A stretch of DNA of 33,488 nucleotides. Origin: Choristocarpus tenellus KU-1152. Lineage: Eukaryota > Phaeophyceae. A program made the position numbers and the translations under genes. A model generated the notes under the pieces. That model had not been told where the DNA came from. It saw only the letters and a list, made by a program, of their open reading frames with translations, and did not search any database. Where the stretch lies: contig CAXNAD020000062.1 of NCBI GenBank assembly GCA_964200185.2, positions 1 to 33,488 of the forward strand, in the 5' to 3' direction. This document shows, piece by piece, positions 1 through 15,000 of this stretch (its first letter is position 1; every line of letters starts with the position of its first letter).

Positions 1-41
1 GGGTTGTCTTCTTGTGTATCAACTTTGTCACACACATCCAC
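1..41 (-). CDS. Putative exon, cut by the window edge
   Basis: A strong acceptor (CTCTCATCCCTCAG|GTGG) is followed by an open frame reading VDVCDKVDTQEDN in phase 0, matching either donor of the previous putative exon. It shows that the gene probably continues beyond position 1. Confidence 0.45.
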   Translation of the reverse strand, partial: MDVCDKVDTQEDN

Positions 42-3000
42 CTGAGGGATGAGAGCTAGATTCTATCAGTAATTAATTGATCCCTGTTACCATACATGGG
101 ATTGTGTCTCACTGGCATCTTCTTGTCAAGTCATTTTGTTGAGCACAACTGATAAAAGAACTATTGAGGAATGCTGAGTACACTCTGCACACAATCACAG
201 TCTCCCAAAAATTCATAAAGTCCACTTTCATTTGATTCTGTCACACCCATTGGATGAGTCTCATCCAGGAGGTCTGTGTGAAACAGTAAACAAAAACACT
301 CTTCTACCTAGGAATTTTTGATAACGAGACCACATTAAAGCAACATATAACAGTACCTTTTATTATAGCTATTTTGAAGAAGGCGTGCAGCGTAAGATTC
401 CCTATGGAGATACAGCGTACATATGGTTTATATTCCAGAGCATGATTACACCATTGTATCTACGGAAGAATCAAGTACTCCAGAAAATGCACTCCAAATT
501 CGGTCTGCCTCTCAAGTTTTTTGTGCTTCATCTGCTGTGACAAGAAGGTGCTTTGAACTATGAAGTATGGTGTTACATTTTACTCCAGAGTACTTGTAAT
601 ACTTGATGTAGTCATCCTTCCCAACCTATGAAAACTAGTTTCTCTCTGATGTAGACATTGTGTCATTGGAAGGTTAGTTATTTGTAGTATATATCTACAC
701 AGGAATACCACACTTCCTCAAATCCTATGCTCCTGCACTGCTCATAAAGTGGAAAAGTTCTACAGCCTACAGCACGTGGTTGAAGAGCTGATTGGTGGGT
801 ACATACCATCAAGGGAGTCTGAAAAAATGTTGTAATTGATTGCATCAACTCTTGTGTGGTGCTTATTGCTTTCCTATGGCATAGAATATCTCACCTCCTC
901 AATCACACATTCCAGCAGCTCAGATGCACCCACCAGGCTGGTCGTTTTCCTTGGGCAATTTACATCAGGTGATGATCCTGTTGTGGTACCATCAGGACAG
1001 TAGTACCCCACTGGGCACTTGTTCTGCAAAAATTGAGGTTGGTAGGCAGCAGATGTATATTTTGTGTTGGCAATTTACATCAGGTGATGATCCTGTTGTG
1101 GTACCATCAGGACAGTAGTACCCCACTGGGCACTTGTTCTGCAAAAATTGAGGTTGGTAGGCAGCAGATGTATATTTTGTGTTCAATAGTAACCTCACGA
1201 AGACCAGGGATCGCCAATGCACTGAATTGATATACTGCAAAATCAAGATAATCTAACATGATTACAGCACCCCATTTTTCACTCTGCATGTAGATTTGCT
1301 GCAGCCCAGCAAACTTACAGTATTCGGATTTTCATGTTTTCAACCCCACTCAGCATGAAAAAAGGACCGCCTCCATAATGGAGATCAGAGCCTGGGGCCT
1401 ATAGAGCATCAGTTGAAGGCACCTATGGCATGGTACACTATGTACAGTAGTTTGAAGACAGTATTGCTTCTAAGGAAATATTTCAAGCACATGCAAAGAA
1501 CAAGATGAAAGTGCCCAAGGTTTTAGAGTGCACCTGTGTTGCCAAGTAGTTGGGTGTTCCACTTGTGCAGTAGTAGCCACTCTCACATACACTCAAATAC
1601 TGATTCTTGGACTCAGTTCCCGCAGAACAAGAGAAACCAGCAGGGCACTTGTGGGAGAACTGATTGGAACGATCTGACCCGCACCCACAATTGTATCCTG
1701 CTGGACACACCTTCAATAGGAATATAGATATTGATTTTATATAAATGCAAGTGTGGTGCAATTTTTTTAATACATATTATATTCAGCACTCCATACTAAC
1801 CAAGGTAAGGTGATGCCATACTCACATTACTCTCTGTAAGGTTCACCATGGCCTGTGTTCCACATATTCGTCCAGGTGGACATGGGAGGCAAAAGGACAT
1901 GTCGGTTACACCCATTGATGAAGAGAATGTTCCTGTTGGGCATGGTCGGCAAGTTACAGAATCCGACAAAGATCGATAGTGCCCAGGCTCACACACAGTA
2001 GGCTCGTATGTTCCATATGATGGGCATGTATAGCCAGCAGGGCACACTCGACACTCATTTGCACCTGTGAGTGGGGCATAAGTGCCTGGAAAGCAAAGCA
2101 TGGGCACTACTGATCCCTCATCTGACGCAAAGTTTCCGATTGGAGTTTCAATCGGATAGCCAACCCCAGGAGGGCAATAGTGCCCTCTATAGCATTGACC
2201 GGAACCTGAGGGTGAAACTGATGCTTGCTCACAGTAAGTGCCTTCTGTGCATATTTGTGGTGCTGAAATACCTTCTGGTATTGAAGAAACCCAGTTTATG
2301 GTCAAGTTGTGTGCCACTCCACCAAGGCAAAATGTCCCTGCTGGGCAAGGGAGTGGTCTCTTGTCAGTAGGGTCAGCTGGGTTGAGAGTGTAGGTTCCTT
2401 CCTGGCAGTAGTATCCAGGTGGGCAAAGCAGAATGGGGGCAGAGAGTCCCTGGGCGACACAAACAAAGCCTGCAGGACACAACTCTGGATAGATCGTTCC
2501 CCATCCAGGGCAAATATGTCCTGTATCACATAGAGTGCAGTTGGATTGTGCCACTTGCATGTTGTAGGAGCCTGGACTGCATTCTCTGGGCTTTGTGTTG
2601 GCCACACCTGGACAGTATTGGCCTTGTGGACATGCCACTGCTGCAAAAGGGGTAGGACAGAAGTATCCTGTAGGGCAAGGCCCTGAACCCTCAGGAGTGG
2701 ATGATCCACGGGGGCAAAAGAATCCATCAAAGCAGCGTTGTGGTGTACTGAAGTTCTTAGGGAGGGGCACACTACTGCTAACGCCTTGTCCACAATAGTA
2801 CCCAAGGGGACAAGTAATTGGTTGCTCTGCTAGTACAAGGGTAGTTGGTGGGTGTTCAAATCTAACAGAACCTGTAGCCGGTCTATCACGGGAATGATAG
2901 ATCCATCTAGAAGTCCATGACGAAGTGTTGGCAAAGGCTGCACCAGTCTCCAGAATCTCTATCCAATGTAAGCTGTCAGAAGAGTTGGATATACCGACAG

Positions 3001-6000
3001 CATGCTGAGTTTTGACACCGTGAGGGCAGAAATGACCCTTGGGACACTGTGATGCAGGTTGTCGTAGCCCAGTCTCATGGCATACAGAGCCAGCAGTGCA
3101 GATAATAGGTGTAGTGAGGCCAAAATCTGTAGTGAAAGATTGGATGGCGAAAAAGATCAAAGAAGAGTATGAATATCTTTGCCAATAAGAGTACAAGTAG
3201 TAATATCAACTTTCAAGGCCCTTTCCCTCAGGGGTTGTGGGTGGTAAGTTTTTGAGAGTTTCCTCCCAATACCATAATCTTGTATCCACACATCACAAGC
3301 AGCAAGTGGAACCTAGGTTCCCTCCTCCTCCTTCTGGTTTGATTTCTTCAAAAGAGTATGACTTGTACGTTTCTCATCAGGCATAAATTAGAGCTGTGGA
3401 TGACCTCAAGAAAAAATAAACAACAAAACCAACAATTTCCTTCTCCAACTTTCCTGTCAAGAGGGAAGCAAAAGATCAACTTAGGTATGTTCAATATTGT
3501 TGGGACCAGTATTGGCTTTGTTGCTACCTATGGTGGAGATCATTTGCTGATGACAATGCCTATTTAGGGTCAAAGGCTAAGATAGATGTAGTAGCTTCAC
3601 GTTGGTGTCTTGGTGTGTGTGCGTGTGTAGAGCTTTCCCGCACCCAACTTGGCAAGGTATTGCATCATAATGCACTGAAGGTGAAATTTTCACATGTTGC
3701 TGCCAAGGCGTTACACCACATAGAATGTGCAATGAGCAAGCAGTATGTAAAGATGTAAGGTTCAAGTTCTTGCCTGGACACATGTACCCGACTGGGCAGG
3801 GCAGGCACTGCACAGCCCCCAATGACGGTTGGAAGCCCCCTGGCTTACACAAAGTGAAGTTTGATGTACCAATTTCAGAACAGAAAGTTCCACTAGGGCA
3901 GGAAATAGGCAAGAGGTGTGGGGAGAATGTTCCTGCCCTGTGTCCCCGGATGTATTTTATTGTCTTTCCATTGTTGGTATGGTCGATACCATTAACTGTC
4001 ACCTCAAGAGAAAAACTTCCAAGGTTAGACCATAGACGGGGCTGTGCTGAGTGGGATGGTGCCATACACAATGCAACCGTTGACATGACAAATACTCCCT
4101 TCACACTAACACCTCCAAAACGGCAAGCAAGGGCTGAGGTATTCACAAAGTTTGACCCAGTCACAAAGACAGGTACTTGTCCTGTCTCCAAAACTTCAGT
4201 GGGTTGCAATCCATCCACTGATGGGTCTTTGATATACAAAAATTGTATACTATTCATTGAGTAGTCAACACCATTATTTGTCACATCCACCGAGACCAGC
4301 CCAGGAGGATGTTTGGGTGTCTTGCACAGGATTGTGCTTGGTGATATCCAGGTGACTGCAGTAGCAGAAACCTCCCCAAATTTGCATGTCAGCTCAGAAG
4401 ATTCATTGAAACCAGTCCCACTGACTGTTACAACAGTCCCCCCCCTTGAAGCTGGCCCCATCAAAGGCCAAACACTGGTAACTGCAACAGGGGGGTGGTA
4501 GGTATATTCCACACCAGAAAGAGTATAGTCAGCCCCATTTGCACTAACCTCAACTGGCACCACACCTGCCTTGCTTGGGGGTGCCACACAGAGCAATTCA
4601 TTGTGGCTGAGATATCTAGCCATGACCACTTCAGTGCCAAATTTGCAAGTTGCTGCAGGTGTGTTCAGGAAATTAATGCCAGTTAGTAGGACCTCACTTC
4701 CACCCCTGGATGGGCCCTGTGTAGGACTTAGCACTAAGATTTCCATTCTGCTGTCATAGGTGAAGGTTGCCAAACTGGTCGAAAAACTGACACCATTGCT
4801 GGTCACCTGTGAGATAGATCGTTCTGTTAGGAGCACTTGGAGACATAGGGATAGTAAATCGCATTTTAAAAAAAAATCCACAGTCAAACAATAATTGCAA
4901 TACTTTGATCATGAGGAAGGAGAGTACATGCCTGCTTCAGGAATTCAAGCAAAAAAACAGTATCAGACTCACTGAACATGATTGTGGGATGGTTAGACTC
5001 ATAACAATTTTAATCAAGGTGTCCACATCCAGTAGCTATTCCTTCAAACATTGTCTCTACCTCCACATACACCACAGTTATAGATCCCTCTTGCTGTGGT
5101 GACCAGCAAACCACTTCTGTTGATGTTTGATACACCCCTGGCACCACAATGTCTCCAAATTGACAGGCAAGGGATGAAGAATTGATAAAGTGGTCACCAT
5201 GAATAGTAACCATGGTTGAACCTTCTGCAGGACCATGAAGAGGCGAAATTTCACGAATAGAAATGTCATGATGAAACGTGAATTCCATACCACCTCTGGA
5301 AAATTCAACTCCATCATTGGAGACCTCAAAAAGAACCGTAGCTGGGACATGGCGAGGGGTCACACACTGCATAGTATTCCTTGTGACCATCAGGGCTTGG
5401 ACCAGCACTCCCCCAAAAGAGCAAGTAGATGCTCTACTGCTAACAAACCTTTCCCCAGTTAATGTGATTGTACTACCTCCTGAACTTGGTGCCCCATTGG
5501 GCTGGAAATGACTAATCACAGGCACCGGGGCAATCTGTTTACTCATGCCATGAAGTCCAAGGTTGAAAGTAGTAGCCTGGGAATTAGCAGTCAATCCACT
5601 GCGACTGAATGTTGCACTGGTTGGATGAGAACACCTGGTCGTACTGTCCATATATGCATCTCCCACAGATGCTGGAAAATCACCTCTGTCAAGGACACAG
5701 TCCAATTCAAGAAATTCACCTGAACTGTAGTTGGCATGAAAGGGTGGAAGTTTCCCAACACTAGTTGAGGTAACACCCCAAGCAGTCACATTACCAGATG
5801 AGGTTGCTGGGTTGTAATAGTTTTGGTATGTGAAGGTGGCATCTGGTCCATCTACAACTTGGTCGTTCAATGTGAGTGAGAGTTTCACTTCTCCTTCCTG
5901 ATGTCTGATTGCTGGTGGACTAACGCAAAAGAGCTGCGTGTGTGACACAGTTCTGGCTGCAACAGATCTAGAGCCAAACAAACAGCGCATATTCTGCTGC

Positions 6001-9000
6001 AGTGAAGATCCGAAAATGGCAACAACTGTACCACCATTTAGTGATCCCTGGGCAGGAGATATAAATGATATGACAGCTAATGGAAGGTAAGAAAATGTAA
6101 GCCCACTTGAGGTGTAGTCTACACCATTGATGGTGATGTCAAGGAGAACTGTCAATTCTTCTAATGATCCACTTATCCACTCTGGAGTGATGCATGTCAG
6201 ACTAGAGCTGGACAGGAACTGTGCGGCTGATATGGCAACAGTACCAGTGAGGGGGTCAGTGAATCTGCAGGTAAGGGCCTCAGATGACATATAGCTTTGA
6301 CCAGACACATAAACTTTTGTGCCACCTGATTGGAATCCCCGTGAAGGAAGGACTGAGACAATTGAAGGGGGGTCGATATACATAAATTCAAAGTCTGTGA
6401 CTGTGCTTGTTGGTGATATGGTATTAATTAATTCAAGGGTCACCTTGCCCGTCCTCAACCCAGGTGAAGTAGGGGTGATGCACTTAAAGGTATCAGATGA
6501 AACCTGGGTGACTTGTGCAGTGACCTCCCCAAACTCCGAAGTGAACACACACTCCAGAGAAAGCCTGTCTGCCAAATCAAGTCCTCGTGCTGTCAAGACT
6601 GTGCCACCATAAACAGTTCCCTCATGCGGGGTTAAACTAACATTCAGTGCCTTTTTTGAATACATGAATGGTACACCTGTGGGTGAAAAGTTTGTTCCAT
6701 CCATTGCAACAGATAGCACCACGACATGATCTTGGCTGGCTGGGGGAGGGCACTGAATTGCAGTTTCATTGATGAATGTGCCAATTACATTGTATTCTCC
6801 AAAACGACATATTAGACCAGGTGATGGCCAGAATCCATGTCCATGAACAGTAACAATTTCACCATTTTGATCACCAAGGCCCAGAGATGCTGAGTTCACA
6901 TGAACTGAAGCACTAAATGTGAAATTGGCTGAGGTGTGAAATGCATGCAATACTCCACCAAATACAATTGTAGCAGAGACCTGGCCTGGCATGCGCATTG
7001 GTGTAGAGCATGTAACTGCTTGGGAGGAGATGTATTTGGCAGGGACAATGAAGGCGCCAAACTGGCACTCTAAGCCAACGATGTTGCTGAAATTTTCTCC
7101 AGATATCAGCACAGAGGTTCCACCCCGTTCACTACCGTATGATGGTTCCACTGAGATCACAGTTGAAGGAACCAGGTACAAAAACTCGGAGGCTGAAGCA
7201 CCTACATCGATCCCATTTTCCCCAACAAGGGATACAAGTGTGGCAGTCCTTCCAGAGAGAATTGAGACCTTTTCTAACGGAGGAGATGAGCATATTACTA
7301 CCATATTGGGACCATCAACAAGAAGTGGAACTTGCTCATACCCCCCAAACGAGCATAGCAGTTGGTAATGCAATGCATATAATTCGATGTTTTTCACTTT
7401 GAGAGTGATTGCAGCTCCTCCTGTTGTCCATCCCATAATTGGGTCAATATCGGTAACTTGAATACCTGGGAGGTACTCAAATAAAGGACCTGGATCACTG
7501 AATATATTACCATCCATGCGGATACTAACAGGGAGGCTACCTACAGGAGCTGGTGGGGAAGTACACAAAATGGTATGAATGTCCACAAACGCAGCTGGCA
7601 CCTCAGCTGAACCAAATATACAGGAGATTTGTCCAGTAAGGTGGAAGTTGTTTCCTCTTACTCGCACAGGTGTCCCGCCGGATGTACAACCCTTGGGTGG
7701 CAACAACATGGTCACTTGGACTTGTGACTCATATGTGAATTCAACCAGCCCTGGAATACTAGTGCTACCAACTTTCAACCCAACTTGAACAGTTCCTGGA
7801 TGGTGTGGTGGTGTGTCACACACAACCTCCTGCTCAGAAATCCACCTTGCTGATGATGTAGCTACCCTCTTGTTCATGATCTCCTTATGGTCCAAATTGA
7901 GGGCAACAAAAGTGCAAGAAATGTTTCCACTGGGGCGAAATCCAATGCCATGAATGTGCAGTTTGGTTCCTCCAACTTCATTCCCTCGCTCAGGATTCAA
8001 GGTAACAACAGATCCAACTGAGTAATAGGTGAAGCTGAGGCCAGTGGGAATGAAGCTTGTGCCGTTAATGCTGATCTTAACACTCGCCTGAACTTGCTCC
8101 CTGGAAGATTGCCACTCAGGAGATTGACAAATAACACCAATTACCCGTTTGGGATTGACAAGCACTTCTGCAACAACATCAGCATAGATACCACCCTCAG
8201 CAAATCTGCAAATTGCAGAAGAGTGAACTGATTTTGTCCGGGTAACATTCCCCTCACTGATATGCCCAAAGCCCAAGAACACCTTGGTACCTCCAGCAAA
8301 TTCACCAGATGATGGTTTCATTGATATTGGAATATCATTGGAGTATGAATATGTAGCTGACTCGTCCGGAGTGGTTGTCCCATATGCCAAGACACGAACA
8401 TGGACAACATCTGCATCATTCCGAGGTGGTGCAGTACACAAAACTGCATTGCAAAGTTGCATATGGTTTGCTGGATCCAGAAGACATTCCTCTGTCGGTA
8501 GTCTGATAGTGTTGCCAGGCACAGGTACATCCCCAAACATGCACTGTGTGTCTCCACTACTCAAGACTTCTCTGACATCTGGAGCTTGTCCAGATAAGAT
8601 TACTTTGACTGGGGTGCCACCAAAAACATTCCCATGAGGAGGAGTTACTTCAACTATTGATAGTCTTTGCCGAATCTCAATAATAGTTACGGAATCCGAC
8701 AGATCTACACCATTAGTTGTAACAGTCACCAAGACTGGGTTGCTCTTCAGAGTAAGGCCAATAGGGGCTTGGCACTGCAGCATATCCATCGACATCCACC
8801 TTGTGCTCAGCCCATATTCTCCATTGAACAAACATCCTAGATTTGGATCATCATAAAAGTTCTCACCAAAAACTGTAACCCATGCAGGCTCATTGCTAGC
8901 AATTGCTTGAGGTGTTAAGCCAGTCACCTTGGGACTAAGTAAGTACCTGAATGGACTGCCATTAACTGACTCCAGCACGATACCATCAATGCTAACAGTG

Positions 9001-12000
9001 ACTGGGAGTAGTGAAGGTACAGAGGTGGGTGGAGCTGTGCATCTGATTTCTGTCGGAGATAGACAGGTCACTAATGAGGACGGGTTATTCCCAAAACTGC
9101 ATGCCATGACTCTTGAGCAAGAGAAACCAGAGCCAGATACTGCAACCACTGTACCTCCTGCCACGGGCCCTTGATTGGGATGTAAGGTGTGTACTTCTCC
9201 ATGGATGAAGGTGAAGGAGGCGTGGGTTGTGGTAAAATATTTTCCGTTCATTGACACCTGTATGCCCACAGTCCCCTCTGTGCTGGGCGGTGTGATGCAT
9301 TGTAGAGCTGTATCATTTAGAATCTGAGCCATCACATCTCCAGCATGACCAAAGCGACAAATAGCATTTGCAGAGCGCACAAAATTGGTCCCATGAATTG
9401 TAACCAAAGCTCCTCCCCTCGTCATCCCAATCGAAGGAGTGGACAAGTGTAGTGCAATGTCCGTTTTTGGTACATACTCAAACTGTATCATTTGTGAACT
9501 GTACTGTTGCTGATTGAGAGTCACAGCAACGATTTTTGACTGTGGCAAGTCTGAAGGAGGAACAATGCATTGTATAGTTCCTGATGACAGCCATCGTGCC
9601 AACACCACACGTTCTCCAAAGCGACATGCCAATTCAGGCACATCCTTAAACCTAAGGCCTGCCACAGTCACTTCCATGCCACCTTGCTCACTACCAAGTG
9701 ATGGTGTCATCCCAGTAATGACTGGTGGGAGCACAAATTCCATATTTCCAGGAGTTCCAAAGTCTATGCCGTTGTTGGTTACATCAACGTGCATGTACCC
9801 CGGCACCTCAGTTGTCAGTTCACAGAGCACAGTTTTAGTGGACAAAAATTTTGCCTTCATGAGAGGACCAGCACCCAATCTGCAAGCCAAGAACGAAGTG
9901 TTTATAAACCCAAATCCACTGATAGTCGTGTTTAAGACTGAGCCTGAGTGTCCTAGTGATGGTGACACTTCTACAACTACGGGACGATCAATGTATGAAA
10001 AGTGAAAGGGAGTAGAATTGAGCACTTTCTGACTTATTGAGGACAAGGAGAAGTTCACTCTTCCAGTCAATGTTGGTGGTGGTGAAGAGCAGAACAGCAA
10101 TTTGCTGGACATCACAGCTGCTGTTGTGGTTTTCGTTCCAAAATGACACTCCATGGTATTATCAAGGATGAAATTTCGGCCTATGACAGTGACTGATGTG
10201 CCACCAGTGTTTGGACCATTGTCAGGGCTAATTGAATCTATGGAAATTGATCCCAGGAACGGAATCTGGATTGTCCTCTCCATGAACTGCTTGGTGTTGT
10301 TTACAGCGTTGACCTCTCCATGAAGTGGGAGAATTGATGGTACGTAAGAGAAAGTAGGTATTTCTTGTTCACCAGGTGGATATTCTAGGACACCATTGGT
10401 AACTGTCAGCAAAACGCTCCCCCCCACATGAGGGGGAGACTGACACACTAGCTTGTTTGGAGACCTACGAGTAGCCAAAACCACCTCTTGCCCAAACCTG
10501 CATGTTATACCCTCTCCAGCATCAATGAAGTCAAAGCCTGTCACAGTGATAAGTGTCCCCCCAGAAAGAGGACCTGACTTCGGTGTTATTCCAGTTACAA
10601 GAGGAGTAGGAATGTACCGGAAAGTGGGCATATGGCTACCAACTGGAACTGCATTCTTGCCATTAAAGTACATGGTAAAGCTGACATCGTTTGAGGCACC
10701 ATGCCCATTCAGAAGGGGTGGGGTAACACATACAGCATGGTGTGTGTCCACAATAGTGGCACCAACACTGACATTCCCAAAACGACATATTGCTTCACTT
10801 GTGAAGAAAAATGATGCTCCAGCCACCACAACCTCGGTGCCACCAGCTAACCCTCCCATAGTTGGAGTGATGCTGTGAGCAGTGGCAGTGGGCATTGCCT
10901 GGAAGACAATGTTAGAGCCTTCAACATAGTCCACACCGTTCACTGACAGAGTAACATTGGTCTTACCAGGCAAAAGAACAGGTGTGTAACATGAAGTTTC
11001 GTAGTCTGAGATCCACCTTGCAGCTGTGTGTGCTCTGTTGCCATCAGTCACACCAGTAAATCTGCAGGTTAGTGAGGAGGAACTTGGAAATCTCACTCCC
11101 TCCAAACTCAATCGTGTTCCCCCTCTCCAGTCCCCCAGTCGAGGGTGAATGCCTATGAGTTGAGGTTGCATATAGAAGGTGAACGTAAAACGTGCAGCAA
11201 TCTCTGTACCGTTGCCTAAGATGCTAAGCTGGGATGGGCCTGGTGATGGCCACTGTGGAGAGATGCAAGAATAATTTCTTGATTTTGGGGTAACAAGAGC
11301 AGGCACAGTAACATCTCTTCCACTTTCACTTGTAAATAAGCAAGAATCTAGTTGTGACTCAGGTTCAAAACCACCAAATAGGATCCAAGTGCCACCCTCA
11401 AGAGGACCAGACAATGGAGTTGCAGATATTTCACCCCCAACATCTGGAGGTATAAATTCACCCTCATAAGGTAGACACCCTTCATTATAAGCTTCCAGGG
11501 ACAGTGAGAACTTCGCACTGTCACACATATGATTCACACCACCAAGCCATGTCTGTTGACATTGCTCAGAATTTGATTGTGTGCCAAAACATTGTGGTCC
11601 AAAGTAGATAGTGTGTTTATAGTGAAACTCTAGTCCATTCCCATAGAAATCAATGCAATTATTGGATACTTCTAGCAAGAGGCGAGAAAGGCCAATGGTA
11701 GATGGGGGAGTGGTGCACTTTACTGAGCTTGGAGACAGGAAAATAGCTCCTGTTGATAAGTCCCCAAAACGGCAGCAGATCAGAGGGCTATCCTTGAATC
11801 CCTTCCCAGCAATAATAATGTCTTGCCCCCCTGCCTCAGTCCCTGTGGTGGGATTGATGGAGAAAAGCTCAATGGCAGGGAGCACCGTGAATGGTGTTGG
11901 CAAACTCACAGTACTGTCATGTATGCCATACACGTGTAAGTCCAACACGCCATCATTGGCAAACGCAGGGGTCTTACACAAATAAATTGATGTGTGTTTC

Positions 12001-15000
12001 TTCACCAAGGGAGTAGAAACATTGCCAAAGGAACAGGACCATGTGATGTGATCTAACTCATTGAAGAACTCTCTAGCCCCCGAGACATCAACAGCTATTG
12101 CAGTGCCACCCCTGGAATCACCGAAAGAAGGGTCTATTGAAATTGAAAATGGGACCGCTGCAGCTGGAAGATACTGAAATGTATACCCATCAGAGGTGAG
12201 GTCAATTCCGTTTGCATAAACCTCCACTGAAACACTTGAAGAGTGCAAATTTGCAGGTGAGACACACGTGATGTGGTTGGGACCATGGTAGGCTGCAGGA
12301 GATAGCTCAAGCCCAAAACGACAGGAAATGCCAGGCACAAACACAAAGTTGTTTCCAAGGACTGACACCTGCGTTCCACCAGTCGTTGAACCGCTTGGAG
12401 GGGATATGTCTATGATGTGCACCATGGGCATAATAACGTAGGGCACTCCACTGATACTATAGTCCAACCCATTCACTGTTACCTCTACAGTCACAACTCC
12501 TGGCATCTGCTTAGGAGCAATGCACCACATATCTCTCTCTGAAGACCAGCGTCCAGGAGACCTCTCACATTGTTGGTTGATTCTGCAGAACAAACAAGCC
12601 AAAGATGCCGTGTCCTGGAAATTAGTCCCGATCACTCGAATCTCTACTCCACCGTGTTCTGGTCCACTATCTGGGATGAGTGATGTAACAGTAGGGGTGG
12701 GTCTAAAACTGAACTTCATATCCTCTTCACCAGTATTATCCATTGCTATTCCTTCAACAGTGATGTCAACGGTGACACCTTCTTCTGGCTGTGCCCAAGG
12801 TGGGGATATACAGATCACCAAAGCTGAAGATATCCACTTGGCTAGCACATACTTGACTACACGATTTCCCTGAAATTGGCATTGGAGTTTTTCTTTTTGT
12901 GAAAATCCAGAGCCTCTCACGTGGACAGTTGAATTCCCATCAATTGATCCAATATGAGGCCAAATGTTAACTGTTGTTGGGATGGAGCTTGAATAGGAAA
13001 ATTTCCCCTGCATGCCACGTGGAGCAACTATGGTGCTTCCAGTCCTGATCTGTATCCCTACTGTGACTTCACTATGCGTTTGACTCGTTATGATACACTC
13101 AACAATATTGGGACTTAGGATAGATGCAGGGACTGCAAGTGAGCCAAAGAGACACTCGAGCTGTGAAAATTGGGGAAAATGCTGCCCAAACAACCTGACA
13201 ACAGAAGTGCCCATAGTAGAACCAACACCTGGAACAACTTCAGTTACATCTGGATCCTGAAACACTCTATACTTAGAAGTCTCAGATGCATCACTATAGG
13301 TAATCCCATTATTTGATACTGTGATGTACATGTCCCCATGAAGGATATTTGGCGGAGACATGCATTGAACTTGTGTAGGTGCTATCCATGCCACTTCTAC
13401 TGCCACAGATCGACCGAAAAAGCACTTTAAATCCTTGACACCGAGGAAGAAATGCCCATAAACCGTGATCATTGACCCTCCACTTGAGAATCCTACAGAT
13501 GGAGAGATCTTGGTAATCACAGGTGTTGGATGGAAGGTGATGATGGCATCCCCCACTATGACTTTGTGGTTCCCATTCCACAGGGTTACTCTAGCTTGTC
13601 CTGGAGGATGGGCAGGGACAAGGCAGTGCACTACTGCTGAATCCAGGTGGACCTTTGCAGCCAAAACTTTCCCACCGATCTTGCAGAACAGACTCCCTAT
13701 GTCAGTCCCCATCTGCAAAGATTCTGGCTTTGCAGAAAAGATAATAGTGGTATCGCCTTTAACATCTACAACACTAGGGTGTACAAGATCAAATTTGACC
13801 AGGTCATAGTACTCAAAGGAGCCAAGGTTTACATCTTGACCAAACACTGACAGAGTCAAGTTGACATCGCCAGATATTACACCTGGAGGAGACATGCACA
13901 TCACCTCTGACTTTGAGATATGTGCTGGAGCTGACTGCTTCCTTCCAAATTGGCACATCACATTACTGTCAGACCCCCAAAAATTTGCTGAACCTGTTCC
14001 CACTATAGAAATCATTGTGCCACCTTCAAGGGGTCCAGCTTGTGGACTAATGATATGAGTAGTAGCACTATAGCCATCATCATAGTATATTTGCACACCA
14101 TTAACTGACCTATGATGTGGGCTGCTCCCAATCTGTAGCACAACCTCTCCAGGTGCATGTGGTGGCGCAAAACACAGCACCTGCACAGCAGACACTAAAA
14201 AAGCATGGGTCTGTTCTTCACCAAAAAAGCACCACAAACCTGTGCTTTGAGTAGAGTTGATGAAGTTGTTGAAGCCTGCTCCATACACCAGTACCCTCGA
14301 GCCACCTTGACTCAGCACAGTGGAAGGTGACACTTGATGTACCAATATTGGTGGGGAATATGGACGACTTTGTGATAGTGAGGGCAATAAATGACTCTCC
14401 ATCCCAGACTGAGGTGTCAATCCACTATCATCACCAACATGAGATTCATGCATGGTATAGGTGCTGTTGATATTTTTGAGTCCCATCCAATTACGACCGA
14501 TATCAAACCCTGTAGACCCAACAATAGGGGAGGGCCTTACTGCCCCATTCCCATCCTGACTGTTGGCATAAGGGAGAAAGGATGTAAAATAGAGGTGGAA
14601 CACCAACCCTGAATCCACAAAGTCCGCCATATTGTTTGATACAGAGACATCATAATCTCCAGGAGGCATAGAAGGTAGAGGGCATTTGATGACTGATGGG
14701 GATATCCACCTTGCTGTAAACACAACATTCCCAAAGCGACATGAGAGTTGACTTGATCCTTCAAAGTTTGCTCCAGTGATAGTTACAGCCAGTGAAAATG
14801 ATCTCCCCTCAGTTATACTTCCCCACAAAGGATACATTTTAATGATCTCTGGAGTTTTGTAGAACTGAAACAGCAATGCAGTACTGTGTTGTGCTGTTGA
14901 CACCTCCGGATCTTCAGCTGAAACACTAACAAAAGCTTGGCCTGTGGAGGAATGTGCAGGGGTTAAACATTCCACTGAAGAGTTGTTCAGCCACTTTGCT

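Noticed and set aside
3717-3773. Extension of the exon at 3774 to a GT donor at 3716
   Set aside because: It is in phase, but it inserts 19 residues that break the regular CPxGYxCPxxG spacing; the GC donor restores it. Kept as a possible alternative.
3725-4264. Plus-strand open frame of 179 codons
   Set aside because: It is antisense to well-supported IPT and cysteine-rich coding sequence and has no recognisable product.
9514-10005. Plus-strand open frame of 163 codons, and many similar ones across 5-20.6 kb
   Set aside because: They lie antisense to the giant IPT exon, show no domain pattern, and follow from its stop-poor complementary frames.
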